DNA of 64,000 bases from Colletotrichum lupini (GCF_023278565.1 NC_064681.1:2046001-2110000); one strand, 5' to 3'. Positions 14,304 to 26,128 are shown, counted from the stretch's first letter. Numbers and translations are program-made. Notes: generated by a model not told the origin, from the letters alone.

Positions 14304-15191
14304 AGGGGAGTCTGGCTGTGTGTTGGTGTTGTTGGGGAAGGGAGGGGAGGTGGGATTGCCGGCACGGTACGGTGTTGTAGAAGACTGGATTGGGTCACGC
14401 TACTCTCAGTCTGAGGCTTAATCACGTTTGGAGACTGGCGGACTTCTGCACTGTCATATATGGGCGTATGGGTTGGCCGGAGTCTGGAGTTTCGTCAAGA
14501 GCGATACCTACGCGACTGGCTGCAATGTCAATTGGCAAACTTTTGATTTCGTGGGAATAAATACTATGTAAGGAATTTCAGGGACAACCTCCCCTACTGA
14601 AATCATGAAAACTGTGCATCATCTTCTCTCTCACGAATCTCGACCCAGCTGTTCTTGAAGAACCCTGCTGGGCAAATCTTGGAGGAGATGATGTGACTAG
14701 ATGCTTGGGAGCATCCTAGATACACCTTCGGCACCTTAGATAGATAACCCCGTCGGCAAATGTGACCTGGTTGCACATCCATCCGAACGCCCAAATGCAA
14801 AATACCACGGAACCACCCAAAGGCCCAAAGAAAAGCCCTCTGGTCCCCAGTCCCGAGGAAACATAACTCGGGCGAGGCTTCAGAGGCAAACTTTTGCCCA
14901 AGTTATGGAACGCAATCCAGACGCATGGGAAAGAAAAGAAGAAAAAGCCGACGGCCGAGCTCGGAAAACACAAGCTGACCTCGCGAATGGTAAAGAGGTG
15001 GAAGAGCTGGCTTCTTATCATGAGCCAAGGTGTCTTGGCAAATGGTAGATCCGCAGCTCCAAAGTCGACGAAAAACAGATAAGAATGTTAAAGGTACGCA
15101 AATTGGTGCCGGGTTTAGAACAGAAGTATCTGGCCGATCATAGCCAGACCGGGACGAACTGGAACTAGCTGAGCAGCCATCGAATGCAAGG
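14304..15191. other. Intergenic between convergent genes
   Basis: This holds the 3' ends of AP-2 sigma and of the zinc-knuckle gene, which converge here. I see no coding region, RNA gene or clear repeat. Confidence 0.5.
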
Positions 15192-17390
15192 CTACTCATC
15201 TATTTTCGAGGTGGCCGAGTGTTCCTCCTCCGGCTCCCAAGCCTCATCAATCTCAATAGCGGTGCGTCGGCGAGCAATATTGACGTAAACGTTCTCGTGC
15301 CGCCTGCTTCGGAACAGAGCCAAGACGTGAGGATCGTACGGAGAACCTCTATGAAGAGGCTTCAAGGTTTGTAAAGGGATAATAACCTCCTCCGCATGAG
15401 ATGAGCCATGGTTCACCTCGATGGGGGTGCTTGGAGCCTGACCCATCTCGTCAGGGGCATCTCCCATGGAAGCATCGTCGTTGTCGGTGTTGCCATTGTA
15501 GTAATCATCAGAATCGAGGTTTCTGGGCATGATAATTTCTTCCTGGAAAGTCGCAGACGGCGGAGAAGCGGACTGCATGACCATACTTCCATCGTTCGAC
15601 TGAGTGGTAGGCATGATCTCGAAGGCACCTGGCTGCGCTCGGAAGAAAAGCTCTCTTCCTAACGCCGCGAAAAATTCGTCCGACTCCATGCTTGCTTGCT
15701 TCCACAGCGAGTCAGTTACTCTTCCAGGCTCCATGTCTTCGGCTGAGTCTAAAGCTCCGCCTTTGTCCACGGGAATATTCTCGGATGCGCCAGCTGGCTT
15801 CGTTTCTGTGCCGACGTCCAAGTCTTTCTTGGCAGCTCCAAGGCTCTGCATAGTTCGGCCCACGAGAGCAGATTGGTGTTTCTCTTTGGGAGGCATCTCA
15901 ACGTCGTCCCAAGGGAGACCGCCAGCAAAGGGGTGTTCGTGCCGCTGTCTCTTCGCCGGTCTTTCGATATCGTCCCAAGGAGAGAGTCTGCCGTCAGTGT
16001 GCCGTTTGGTCAGGCGGGATCGAAGCTTCGCCTCTTCCTCGTCAAATTCTCTATCTAGACTCTGCTCTATGGCTTTTTTCAGGCCCAAGGCACCAGTTCT
16101 CTCCGATTCCTTAGGACGATAGGCAAGATTGAGATGAGAATGCTCATCAGAGCGGAACGTATCGTCAAGACGGCTGGAAGTATCAGGACGGTACGTATCG
16201 ATGAATTGACGAGTGTCGTTGGGGCGATAAGTGTCAACGCGTTGGCGTGGTCTCTCGGGACGGCTACTATCGTCCGCAAGGTTCAAGTCGATAGGGCGAT
16301 AAAAGTCCGAACGAAGTCGATGTCCGAGTGGTTGAGAGTTGCTTCCAGACTGACGAGGACCTACACTGAATTTTTGGAAATTCAGTGATTCGTCTTGGTC
16401 GCTGTCAGGGCTAGATTGCAAAAGTCGGGCTCGCTCCTCATTCATATAGCGTCCATTGATGCTGGAACTTTGGCTGAAAGATCTGGAGTGACTGCGCTTT
16501 CTCGATGAGCTCTGTCTCAGGTCTTCGCTCGATATCGCCGTGTTCCGAGACCGTTGTCGGAGGGAAGCAGTGGAAGTGTTGGCCCTCTTCTGAGGACAAT
16601 CCTGGATAAGGTGATCTCTACACTCTCCGCAGATGTGGCAGACGTACTTCTTATGAAGAAGAGGCTTGGTCGAGGGGCAGTGCTGAATGAAGTGACCTGT
16701 ATTGGCAAGTCCCTCGTTAGTTTTCCGACGACAATCTTCTTGGCTTCATTGTCAGCTACCTGGTATTCCGCAGCGATTGCATACGTAGCCAGCATGAGGC
16801 TTCTGCTGGTTCAAAGACAAAGTCTCAGGCGATCGGTCAACGAGCTTCCGCCGACGACTGGGACGGGAATCTTCAGCGTCAGGGCGTATGTTTCCCGATT
16901 TCCGAACTTCGGGGACTGGCTCGCTCGCTTGGGTGTAAAGTCCAGCAGGTAGGGGTGAATATGGCAGGCGCGCGGCCAAGGCTGCCTCTTTTGTGGCAGA
17001 TGAGTTCTTCACCTTGTGGTGGACACCACGCAATTTGTAGTTGATTTCGATGTCCCGTCTGGCAAGGTTGAAGGTCCGCTTATCCTGAGGTCGGTCTCTG
17101 AGGTAGTCTTTTTTGTGCTGGTTGAAGGCGCTGAGCACAAGATGCTTTTCGTACTTCCTAGAGCTGAGGTAGTCGCAGGCATCTCGAATGACCCTGGAAG
17201 AGGCTGTGTGATCTGTAAGGCCCAGAAAAGGAGTCTTCCTGGCAAGCCACTTCGTGTAAAGTTCCAGAAGTGTCTCGTCATCAATGTCCTTTGAGTGTCG
17301 GTGAGTCAATTCCCACTCGATATCTCTTTGGTTCAGGCTGTAGAACTCTCGAGGGTGCATCCCAAAGATGAGGAGCTTTAGATTCGTCAT
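15192..17390 (-). CDS. Zinc-knuckle (CCHC) protein, fungal, function unknown
   Basis: Two exons (17390-16760 and 16696-15192, 63-nt intron) give 711 residues. The intron interrupts the first zinc knuckle, CNRCGIPGHFIQHC (about residues 204-217); the two halves only join in frame after splicing, which supports the model. A second cluster, CHICGECRDHLIQDC, follows at about 231-245 with one extra residue before the histidine. Next come an RS-like stretch (SSSRKRSHSRSFSQSSS), a charged low-complexity middle and an acidic tail. CCHC knuckles usually bind RNA or single-stranded DNA, so a nuclear RNA-binding role is plausible but inferred. The N-terminal 150 residues are conserved-looking but not a family I recognise. 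The in-frame TTG at 17429 is not used as a start; the first ATG is 17390. Confidence 0.8.
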
Positions 17391-18310
17391 CTTTGTCCGC
17401 TGCGGAAGTGTTGGGAAACTCTTTGCCAAAGGTCGAGATAGAAAATTGGTCTTTCAGAGGTGAGGTTGCTGCGAAGTTCCTTGCTCCTCTTGGGATTCTC
17501 CTGGCTCCTTCCGAAGCTAGAAATTGACTGAATATGGAAAAAGACTAGGTCGGAAAGCAGTGCACAGAGCAAGGCCTGCTGTGGAAGAAGTGGACTTTGA
17601 ACGGAGTAGCAAAAGACCGTGATGAGATTGGGGGGGAAAAGCTCATTCAGGAGCCGCTTTGCTCTGAAATGTGTTGAGAATATCGTCAATATAGTGGACT
17701 TAGGGGTGGTCGATGACTGAATCCATTAGTTGTTGTGAACGGAAGGCTCGTTCGGAGCAGGCCCCGGTACGAGATAATGACAGGATAGGGGTTAGTAGAC
17801 AAGGCAGATATGCTCAGTGAAGAAGGCCTCCAAGGACACGGATCGAGCCTTCTCCAATTTGATGGACTGTCTAGGTACAGTCAAGACCGCCTTCCTTCAA
17901 ATTCGTTCTTGACCCTGGCGAGGTAATTGCTACACTCCTTTCCCCCCTACATGAACCGTTTAAGTAGATACTGGAAGCTCTATTTCGGGACACGATCCCC
18001 TCTTGCTGGTTGCTTACCGTATGTATCAACATCAAAATCGGTAGACTGCCGTCACTCATTCATCGGACGTACCTCAGGAACGATGACGACGGAACCTGCA
18101 CTTGAACTTACAACACGTCGCGAAACAAACCTCATTCTATCGAGGGATAAAGATCATGCCGATGCAGAACGCCTGCAACATGAATTCATTCCGCGCCATG
18201 CCTAGACCTTTGAACAAGAAGCATACAAGCCCTCAAATACCCTCCAAATGTTCTCGCATCAAATTAAAATCCATACCTGATCCTTGGCCAAAATGTGAGA
18301 CGCATCAGGC
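17391..18310. other. Intergenic: zinc-knuckle promoter and IST1 3' region
   Basis: About 920 bp between two minus-strand genes. Small plus-strand frames at 17927-18329 have no coding character. I see no RNA gene. Confidence 0.5.
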
Positions 18311-19289
18311 TCATCGCTTCAAAGCTTGAAATCTCCTCTCCAGCTCCGTAATGTCGGGTACGTTGCCTCCTGGCCCCTTTCCAGCTGGCTTCTTCTGCGC
18401 CGCTGCGTCCATCTTTTTGTTAGGCTTCAGCTCCAGTGAGTTGAGCGTTACTTTGGGATGGACGTTATCTGTTGTCATCCTCGGCGGTGTGACAGTCAAA
18501 GGGCTACTGGGACCTCCAATCGTCCTCGGCGGTGTCGCCTTGCTCAGCTCCTCCTGTTCCTTGGCCACTTTGGAGCTGTTTCCCAACGGACCCTCCGGTA
18601 TCCTCACGCCAATCCCACCACTTGGGCTATCGTCGTCTTCATCGTCCAGAAGGTCCGGCGGCTCGTCTGCCAGAGGTCGCTTCGGCCAGTCCACATTGTA
18701 CGCCTTGGCAATCTCCTCCAAGTACCCTTGTACGAGCTCTTCCCGCGGCGGTGTGACGCTCAGCTTCTTGACAACCTTGTCCGACACCTTGCCATCTGAG
18801 TTATCCATCGCCGCAAGAACAAACTCCTTGCCGTACTTCTCCGCCAATAGCGTTCGCACCACCTGCAGCTCCTTGATCTCCGTCTTCGGCGCGGCGTAGA
18901 TGATGCTTTTGACCGCCTCCTCCAGTCCTGGATCACAGACTGAACCCTCGAGTAGCCCCGCGCGGGCGATCAGTAGTTCGCAGTACAGCTCTAATATCTC
19001 GTGTAGCTCGGTCGTGATGTCGGATCGGATGATATTCTCGACACGAATGCGCGCAGAGTCGATTTTGCCCACCTCGAGGAGCTGCGCCATCGCGCGTCTT
19101 TGTGTCTTGCCCATGGAGTCATCGCGCTGCTGGACCATGCGTAGCCGTGCGATGGCCAGCTTGAGCTGGACCTTGAGCTTCGTCTATTGGAGATGGGAAT
19201 GGCGCGGTTAGCAAAGCCATGTCGTCATAAGTGTCAGCGGGGCATGTCAAGGATGCGCGACTCACAACGACTGATGGCTGAGGAGGCAT
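18311..19289 (-). CDS. IST1: Vacuolar protein sorting protein IST1
   Basis: Two exons (19289-19266 and 19183-18311, 82-nt intron) give 298 residues. The 24-nt first exon encodes MPPQPSVV and joins TKLKVQLKLAIARLRMVQQR, the start of the IST1 helical core, which resembles an ESCRT-III subunit and fills about residues 9-165. A proline- and serine-rich linker follows. The last residues, ELERRFQALKR, fit a C-terminal MIT-interacting motif (MIM1: LxxRLxxLK pattern) that would bind the MIT domain of Vps4. IST1 regulates Vps4 and ESCRT-III disassembly at endosomes and in membrane scission. The length and two-part layout match fungal IST1. Identification is secure. Confidence 0.93.
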
Positions 19290-20003
19290 CTTGGTAAATT
19301 TTCTGTTGAGATTTGAGAGAGGGAAATGCCACAAGGCTCGAGTCAAATGGGACAGATTCCACCTCAAATATGGAGAGTTAACTAGAGTAACAAGACACAA
19401 GGCAACAGAATTGAAGCAGGAGAGTGGGCAAGTCCGGAAGGGGTCAGTCTGCCTTATCTAATCGGCACAGGTTGGTGGGATGGCTGGAGCTTGCGCCTCA
19501 CTGCGGGGTACTTGTTCGTGCCCAAGTGGGAGGGACCAGGGGGTGTTCGAAAGCGGGTGGATCTACTCCGTGGTAAGGGCCATATATACCTAGGCCCAGA
19601 GTCACTGCGTAAGGTAACTTACACCTGACGTATAAACCAGTCCTCGCTACTTTTGTATCTCATCAAACTAGGTCCAATTGCTCGCTGTGAACACTTCATG
19701 GAAAATGTGATCGCGATTTCTTGCCAAGGCCACAGGTCACAGAGCAGTGGCTGAGCGGGAGAAGAACTGCACTCGTCAAATGGGTGTCTTCGTCGAGCTA
19801 TCAAGGTGACTATTCATCTGACGTAAACCTTGCCTGTAACGCCAACAAGAAATATCAAAATAACGGGAAAACAAAACGCCAAGTCCACCTGTCCACCCGT
19901 GGGTATCGTTGCATTGTTCCAAAGGAGAAGTTAGGGTGAAGTCGACACAACCGTTGAAAGACGACATGGAACCAGCAGCCGGCATGCGATCGAGGAAAGT
20001 GTT
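19290..20003. other. Intergenic: IST1 promoter and SPT3 3' region
   Basis: About 710 bp without a supported gene. The long frame at 19855-20667 on the minus strand reads through the last SPT3 intron and is not a separate gene. Confidence 0.5.
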
Positions 20004-21889
20004 TCAGAACTAGAAGAAGATTAGCGGGAATACTCTGCTTAATTGAGAGTAAACGTACAATATTGAGCGCGGTATGCTGTGGAAGCCTGGTTCCGTTGAG
20101 CATGGCTCGAGTTTTCTTGGGTCGCTGCTGAAGGCGCCTGAAGGCTTCCTGAACGTGACGAGGCTCAATGGGACTTCTTCCCTCGCTCGGCGGGTCGAAC
20201 AGGCCGGTGGCCACCTTGCGCTTCTTTGATCCTGCATTTTCACCGCCGCTCTGTGCCTTGAATAGATCCTCTTGCTCCTTGACCTTGAGCGCGTGCTCAG
20301 TCAGGGTCTGGACCATCTCGAAGGTCAAGAAACCCAAGATATCAACGATATCGTCAGAAGGTTTGCTGTCTGTGACAATACCAAATCCAGCCCATTCTCG
20401 AAATCTTTTGCCCTTGCGGTACGTGAACGAAGCTTGACGGTATTCGGACCATGTCACATACTCCTCCTTCGTCATGGCTTTTGTGCGCTCGTCGGCCTTG
20501 CGAAGACGTTGAAGGGTAATGAAGTTCATCTCCTCCTCTTCTTCATCCTCCTCGTCGTCACGCTCAGGGACTTCCTGGCTGTAGAATGAGGACGGTTCCC
20601 AGGGCAGGCCGACCTTGGCCTTTTTGTTCTTCTTGGTAGCGTCGTCGACCGGGCCACCAGGGACCACGCCACCGCTGGGATCTTCACCAGCTCCCAGGTC
20701 CGCTTCACCTCCCTTGTCGTCGGAATCCTTGACGTTCTTCCGGACATCTTTCCATGAGAGGAACGTACGCAGACGAGAAACTTTAGCTTGATCGTGGCGG
20801 ATTTGGAAGATCAGGTCATTAATCGTGATGGCTCGGGCGCCGCGGCGAGCCGCAAGCTCAGTGCAGTTTCGAAGCTAGCGAGTTATTAGCAATGTAGAGA
20901 CGTATGACGCTTGCACAACTTACCAGCTCAATAACTTGCTGGCGCACAATGTCCTCAATCATGCTAGTCGTCTCAATCGACGGTTCGGCAGTCTCGCCAG
21001 AGACGTACATCATCTTGCGCGCAACATTAGTAAGACGGTCTGACCAGCCATACGGCCCCTGGTTATTCAAACGCTGAGGCAAAACGAAAGCAGGCTTGTT
21101 TGGCGCTGGACGCGTGACCCTTTGCTTCTTCTCTTCTCCATACGGGAGATCAAGGATGGACTTAAAGCCGGAGTTGACCACGATGCCACGAACTTGGTCG
21201 AAGGCGGATTGAAACAGCTCCATGCTCTGGCGCTGGACACGCGCAGCGACCGCCGCCTTTGCTCTAGAGCGCCTGGGGTATTTCGGTTTCTTCGTAATAG
21301 TCCCAGACTCGGCGCTGCTATCATCGGCCAGCGGTTTGGTGCATTGTTCAAAGATGCCGAGAGTCATTTCAAGGCATCCGACGAGTTGGCTCATGAGGCA
21401 GCCGCCTCCATCTCGATCGAAGTGAGATCTCCATCTCACAAACGATTGCTCCTCCCTGCTCCTCATTGGCGTAGATGTCTCTCTTGGGCCGAGTAGAGTG
21501 TTTTCGAAGTAGCTTCTTTGATACCAGTGATGGAGGTGAAGATGATATCTAGCCATACGCTAGGTATAGTGGATGGCAGGTACCACCTCGAGAAGATAGG
21601 AGGCGCTCATATTTGGAAAGAGCAGAGGCTGTCGTATAGGCCAGTCGAGCATCCAAGCGTGAGGGTTCGCGTGTTGAGACGGGCTGTGGTCAACTCCAGG
21701 AGGCAGGTGTCAAATCCTTGTTTCCCTCCACTGGACTTCCAGTTTTGAGGTCGCTAGCTGCCGTGTGCCTGTGGCTCCTCCAGAATGGCAAAGCAGGACG
21801 AGATCAAAAGAAACAAAATCCACAGTATCTTCACTCACCTGGCTGATCTCCTGGCGATACTTGAACGCCTTGTCATCCTTTGAAGCCAT
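20004..21889 (-). CDS. SPT3: SAGA complex subunit SPT3
   Basis: Four exons (21889-21839, 21013-20924, 20874-20059, 20009-20004) give 320 residues. Exon 1 encodes [17 protein letters not shown] and exon 2 [20 protein letters not shown], which together form the first histone-fold part; exon 3 continues with [20 protein letters not shown] and [20 protein letters not shown]. Spt3 has two TAF13/TAF11-like histone folds and delivers TBP within the SAGA coactivator. The last exon adds only a phenylalanine and the stop. Intron 1 is 825 nt, about ten times the normal size here, yet it ends with a strong TACTAAT branch site 18 nt before the exon. The tail is acidic then basic ([13 protein letters not shown]). 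Identification is secure. Confidence 0.92.
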
Positions 21890-22482
21890 CTTGCCGGTGC
21901 TCAAAGGCGAGCCTCAAGGTTAATGTGAATAGCTTGGATGAACCGAATGTTATGTGTTCTTTTGAGTAAGGTACAGGATGGAAGCTGATGCGGGTATGGG
22001 AGGCTGAGATGCCCCGGAGAGAAATCCCGATAATCGCACTGTTGCCGAGCGAAGTAGATCAAGGCTAGAGATAACTCCTGTGCGAAGGCTGTAATTGCTG
22101 CTTTCTATTAAAGTCCGTATGACTACCAGAATTCCATTACTTGGTTGAAAGAGACCTATGGATTGTCGATGAAATTCGGTAAGAAGGGTAGTCGGAGAGC
22201 GAAGGCTGGAGGTGTCTTGGTCGCGGTCCGGCTCAGCGACACCAGTTGGGCGTGTTGGGTGCACTGACCAGCCTACCGTACTCTGTCCAATGCAAGCTGG
22301 GGCCAGAGGAGGTTCCAAGGTGCCTTCTAGGTTCCTTTCCGCTGGAGTCCCGTCGGAAAAGAAAACACCCGAACAGCGAGTTGCGTTTCGTTCAGCCATT
22401 ACGTAAGGTACTAATTCCAAGCAATGGTCCAAAGCAATCAACATGATGGTGCTACAACATCCAGACCAACATTAAGGATATT
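21890..22482. other. Intergenic: SPT3 promoter
   Basis: No supported gene. A 164-codon minus-strand frame at 21950-22444 shows no recognisable domain and overlaps the SPT3 promoter and the 3' end of the next gene. Confidence 0.45.
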
Positions 22483-24076
22483 TCACACCCATTCTATCAA
22501 AGCAAGCTTCGCCCAAATTTTGCTGCCGAGTTCTCCCTGCAATCTGTCTATCCACATGATGGCCTGCAACCGAGATCTTGCGCTGTCCCACGACAAGCGC
22601 TCTGCTCCTGATCTTACCCACAGAGGCCGTAACCAAGCCTTCTCGGCCTCAAAGACGGAGATCGCGCACATCATCAAAAGCCAGAACAGAATGTTGTCGT
22701 CTGCAATTATTTCAATGTTGATAGTCTCGCATAAGTTTCTGAGGCTCCCAGTGAGATACTTATAAGGAAACTTGCCGCCTGGGATTTGCAAAGTGGTTGA
22801 CAGAAAGGCCAACATCCCAAGTCGGAGGCATTCATCTGATCGGTCATCGATTCCGTTCTTCAGGTGTACGAGTCGTGTTTGGATTGATCCCAAAGAGTCT
22901 TGGAAAAGCGAGCCGTCAAGCAGCGAATTACAGGCGAGGTGATCGTTGATCAAGTTCACCAAGTGTCTGAGGTCTTGCCATACAACAGCCAGCCTCCAGT
23001 CATTCACAACATTGCAAGAGAAGGGCTCAGCTTCGCAAGTTGGGTTCCCCGACTGCGCGTCAAAGCATGAGTTCCAACCGATAGGGCCGGTGAAGAAATA
23101 AGGCGTACCTCCCGTGCCAAGAGACCATGAGAGAGCCAGGCTGTGTTGTCAGAGTCGACCCCAAATTGGCAGATGACATGCACTCACCGATCGAGCTTAA
23201 AATGTAGCTTCGAATGACTTCGAAGATACTTGAGCCCTCCACGAAGGCGTACGATCTGCCGTAAGCCTGACAGGTGTACGGCTGTGGTGCTGAAGTCACC
23301 CCAAAGACCTGCCATCAAGGCTAGAGTGAGTATGACATGGAAGATTGCCTCGTTACGATGTGAGTCTGGTTGAGAAAGCGCCTCGTTGAGGAGTCTGATT
23401 GTGCGTCTGAGATGAAATTGTGTCATTCTTCCTGGCTGACGACGCTGGACATGTTCATGTACGGCGGATGAGTAGAATAAGGCGCTGTGTAGGAAGATTT
23501 TGTCCTGGAGAATCCAAGAAAATGAGAGTGCTTCGGAGTTCGCGCTGCGAGGGAGGTCGACGCAGTGCTCAATGGGATAGAAGGTGCCCTTAAGAGCATT
23601 GAAGTTGACCACTGACCCCAGTCAGATGAAGTGAGATTTGCGGCATCCAAGGGGCATGTCTTACATCTGAAGAGTATTTCCTGAGATGGCCTTTCCAACT
23701 CTTCTGCGAAGCGAATCAGAGACATGTCGCTGGGTGGCGGATGAGGGACCGGAGGCATCAAAGCCGAGGTATCATCTTGAGCGACCTCTCCCGTGCTCGG
23801 AGCCTGAGAATGTTCTTCAGCTTGCTGCTTCTCATTATACGCGGTGCAAGGCCAAGGCTTGATAGGGGAAGCCGAATGATGAAGCGACTGAAGCCCGGCA
23901 TTCTCGCTCGCAATTTGAGCGGCTGCCCTCTGCACTTTACGAGCAGCTTGTATGGATCGCCGCGAGCCTTCTTGTCGATTCTTACCGATCATACATCGAC
24001 TACGAATTACTGATCGGTCTGTGGGCTGTGCCCGTCCCGAACTGCCGACAGTTACGAACGCGAAGTCAGCCGGCAT
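22483..24076 (-). CDS. Fungal transcription-factor-like protein without zinc cluster
   Basis: Three exons (24076-23665, 23611-23188, 23140-22483; introns of 53 and 47 nt) give 497 residues. The N-terminus has the pattern FVTV...IRSRCMIGKNRQEGSRRS, seen at the start of many ascomycete proteins that carry the C-terminal half of Zn2Cys6 regulators (fungal-specific transcription factor domain 2). The body (about 140-490) is helical, with LALMAGLWGDFSTTAVHLSG and LRQIVRLRGGL matching that domain's usual 'hetero-helical' core. No Zn2Cys6 cysteine cluster and no other DNA-binding domain is visible. It may regulate transcription through a partner, or have lost DNA binding. It sits tail-to-head before the citrate synthase gene, 411 bp apart, so it could be a cluster regulator; that is inference. 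Confidence 0.75.
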
Positions 24077-24487
24077 TGCGGTAGTGAAGATGTATGGAAC
24101 TGCAGCTTCTGGAAAGTATGATTGCAATAATGTTCTAAGCAACTAAATGAGTCGATTCGAGCTATGATAAATGATAAACAACATGAGTATAAGATGAATG
24201 AAGGAAACGCTTTGAAAGCAGAAGGCTGTGACTACATAAGCTGCTTTATTTGGTATCATCACACGGAGGAGCTCCGGAGTTAAGACCCCACCCCATCTGA
24301 CCACATTGTTGTCCGGTTCGGGCAAGCGTCTTATCCTCGCCGGGTACTTCGCCCATGTCTCCTGCAGCCCTAAGGCCTCCGGCATCTTTCCCATTCGTCG
24401 TCGCCTCGAAGATCGCTGCGTGAGACTAGAAGAAGAAGATGACCCGGGCAACCTCCAGTCCTCCCTGAAATTAGACAGTCTTCCACA
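24077..24487. other. Intergenic between two minus-strand genes
   Basis: About 410 bp holding the promoter of the regulator-like gene and the 3' end of the citrate synthase gene. Nothing else seen. Confidence 0.5.
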
Positions 24488-26128
24488 CTAGTTCGAATTG
24501 CCTTCTCTAGGTGGCGGACCGGTAAAGACCTGCTGCGGTCTCCATAACATGGGACCCTTTTCGAGCATCGCCTCACGCCAGTGCGCCAACACCCCAGGCA
24601 TGCGTGACAAGCTTGCCATGGCCACGATGATGTCGGTTTCGAAGCCAAAGGCAGTGTACAGGAAACACCCGTAAAGGTCTGCATTAGCCTTCAAGTTACG
24701 GCTCGTAAAGTACTTGTCGGCATTGGCGACGCGGTCAATCTCCATCGCGATGGAAAGCAAAGGATTCGACTCCACTCTGTCCTTGTACTGGTCGATCATG
24801 GCGCGGATGAACTTGGCTCGGGGGTCCACGGCCTTGTAGATGCGGTGGCCGTACCCGAAGAGACGCTGCTTCTTGGCCTTGACGTCCGCTATCAGCAACG
24901 GCACGTTTTCCGGGGTCTTGAGATCCTCAAAGGCCTTGTAGGCTAGTTCGATGGCGCCTCCGTGGAGCGGGCCATACCCGGACACAAGACCAGAGATACA
25001 GCACGCAAGGGGATCTGTCAGGGTCGAGGCAGCGTGTAAGAAGGCGGCGGTCGAGTTGGTCATTTCATGGTCAGCGTAGAGGATCCAGAGCTTCTCGAAG
25101 CATTTGACAATCTCCTGATTAGGCTTGTTACTGTGTTTGTCTTCATGGAAGCCCATCATGCGCAACATGTTGGCGATGAAAGACTCTTCGGGATCGGCAG
25201 GGGTGAAGGTCTTATTGCGCTTGCGGCAGTATACAAGGGCGACAACAGTGGCGAGAGCAGAGATGCAGCCGATGAGAGCTTCATCGACCTTGTCAGCCTG
25301 GCCCATGAACGCTGGTCGTCCGGACTGGAGTGTGGCAATGGCACCTTCGTCATGGCTAGCATAGGCGGCCATGCCAGCAAAGACCATTGTGCTCGTCAAG
25401 GAATCTCGAGGAAAAGACTCAATGACTTCAACAACGTGAGGAGGGGGGATGCAGCCGGCAGCAATTTTACGCCGGAAGGTATTCTTCTCATTCGCGTCGG
25501 GGAGATGACCCCAGATCAAGAGAAAGACAACCTCCTCATAGTCGTGGTTCTCAAAAAGGCATTCAATCGAGTAGCCGCGGTAATGGATAGATCCATGTCC
25601 GCCATCGATATAGGTAATGTTCGACTCGACGCAGGCGGTATTCAGGTACCCAGGATCCAGGATTTTCAAACCGCAATAACTGACGGAGTTGACACCAGCC
25701 TGGACGGAAATGATCTTTTGGAGTTCGAGTGCTTTGATTGCGTTTCGGTTGATTGGGATTTCGTACCGCCGCTGGGTGCGATTGTCGCAAACTGTCAAAG
25801 TCCCACTGGATGGGTCGGCCTTAGTCCCGAAGAGTAGGCTGCGCGCAAGCTGTGTTGGCAGCATCAATGTCTGGCCGAGTTTACTGAAAGGTTGAGTTAC
25901 ATAGGAAGCGGTAGCGGCACCGATGTTGTAAGTCGTGCTCCAGAATGAGTTTCTTAAACGCAGGTATCCTGGATGAAGCTTCTGAGCCTCATCACTCTTG
26001 AGGATTTTCTTGATAGTAAGGCTCTCTTGAGTTGAAGTTCGTTTGATTGACTTCCGGAAGTCTTTTGCGGTATTCATTGAGTTGTCTTTAGATTGGACAA
26101 CTGCCTGAGTAGTGTAATTGGTGTCCAT
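24488..26128 (-). CDS. Citrate synthase family protein (non-housekeeping type)
   Basis: A single exon of 546 residues from the first ATG at 26128 (an upstream in-frame TTG is not a start). Citrate synthases condense acetyl-CoA, or a longer acyl-CoA, with oxaloacetate. The catalytic set is intact: ADHEMTNST (His ~354), GPLHGGA (His ~389), GYGHRIYK (His ~428) and NADLYG (Asp ~484). The core resembles bacterial and cytosolic fungal forms (PLHGGAIELAYKAFE) rather than the mitochondrial CIT1 type (GPLHGLAN). About 100 residues precede the core and look neither like a mitochondrial presequence nor a known domain; no PTS1 is present (ends GNSN). The gene has no intron and shares a divergent promoter with the DUF3500 gene. 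Fungal clusters use paralogues like this to make alkylcitrates; a role of that kind is possible but unproven. Confidence 0.9.
   Translation of the reverse strand: MDTNYTTQAVVQSKDNSMNTAKDFRKSIKRTSTQESLTIKKILKSDEAQKLHPGYLRLRNSFWSTTYNIGAATASYVTQPFSKLGQTLMLPTQLARSLLFGTKADPSSGTLTVCDNRTQRRYEIPINRNAIKALELQKIISVQAGVNSVSYCGLKILDPGYLNTACVESNITYIDGGHGSIHYRGYSIECLFENHDYEEVVFLLIWGHLPDANEKNTFRRKIAAGCIPPPHVVEVIESFPRDSLTSTMVFAGMAAYASHDEGAIATLQSGRPAFMGQADKVDEALIGCISALATVVALVYCRKRNKTFTPADPEESFIANMLRMMGFHEDKHSNKPNQEIVKCFEKLWILYADHEMTNSTAAFLHAASTLTDPLACCISGLVSGYGPLHGGAIELAYKAFEDLKTPENVPLLIADVKAKKQRLFGYGHRIYKAVDPRAKFIRAMIDQYKDRVESNPLLSIAMEIDRVANADKYFTSRNLKANADLYGCFLYTAFGFETDIIVAMASLSRMPGVLAHWREAMLEKGPMLWRPQQVFTGPPPREGNSN

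Noticed and set aside
21122..21496. 124-codon plus-strand frame inside SPT3 intron 1
   Set aside because: It is the antisense shadow of the intronic minus-strand frame and has no family features.
21950..22444. 164-codon minus-strand frame upstream of SPT3
   Set aside because: No domain, unusual composition, and it fills the SPT3 promoter.
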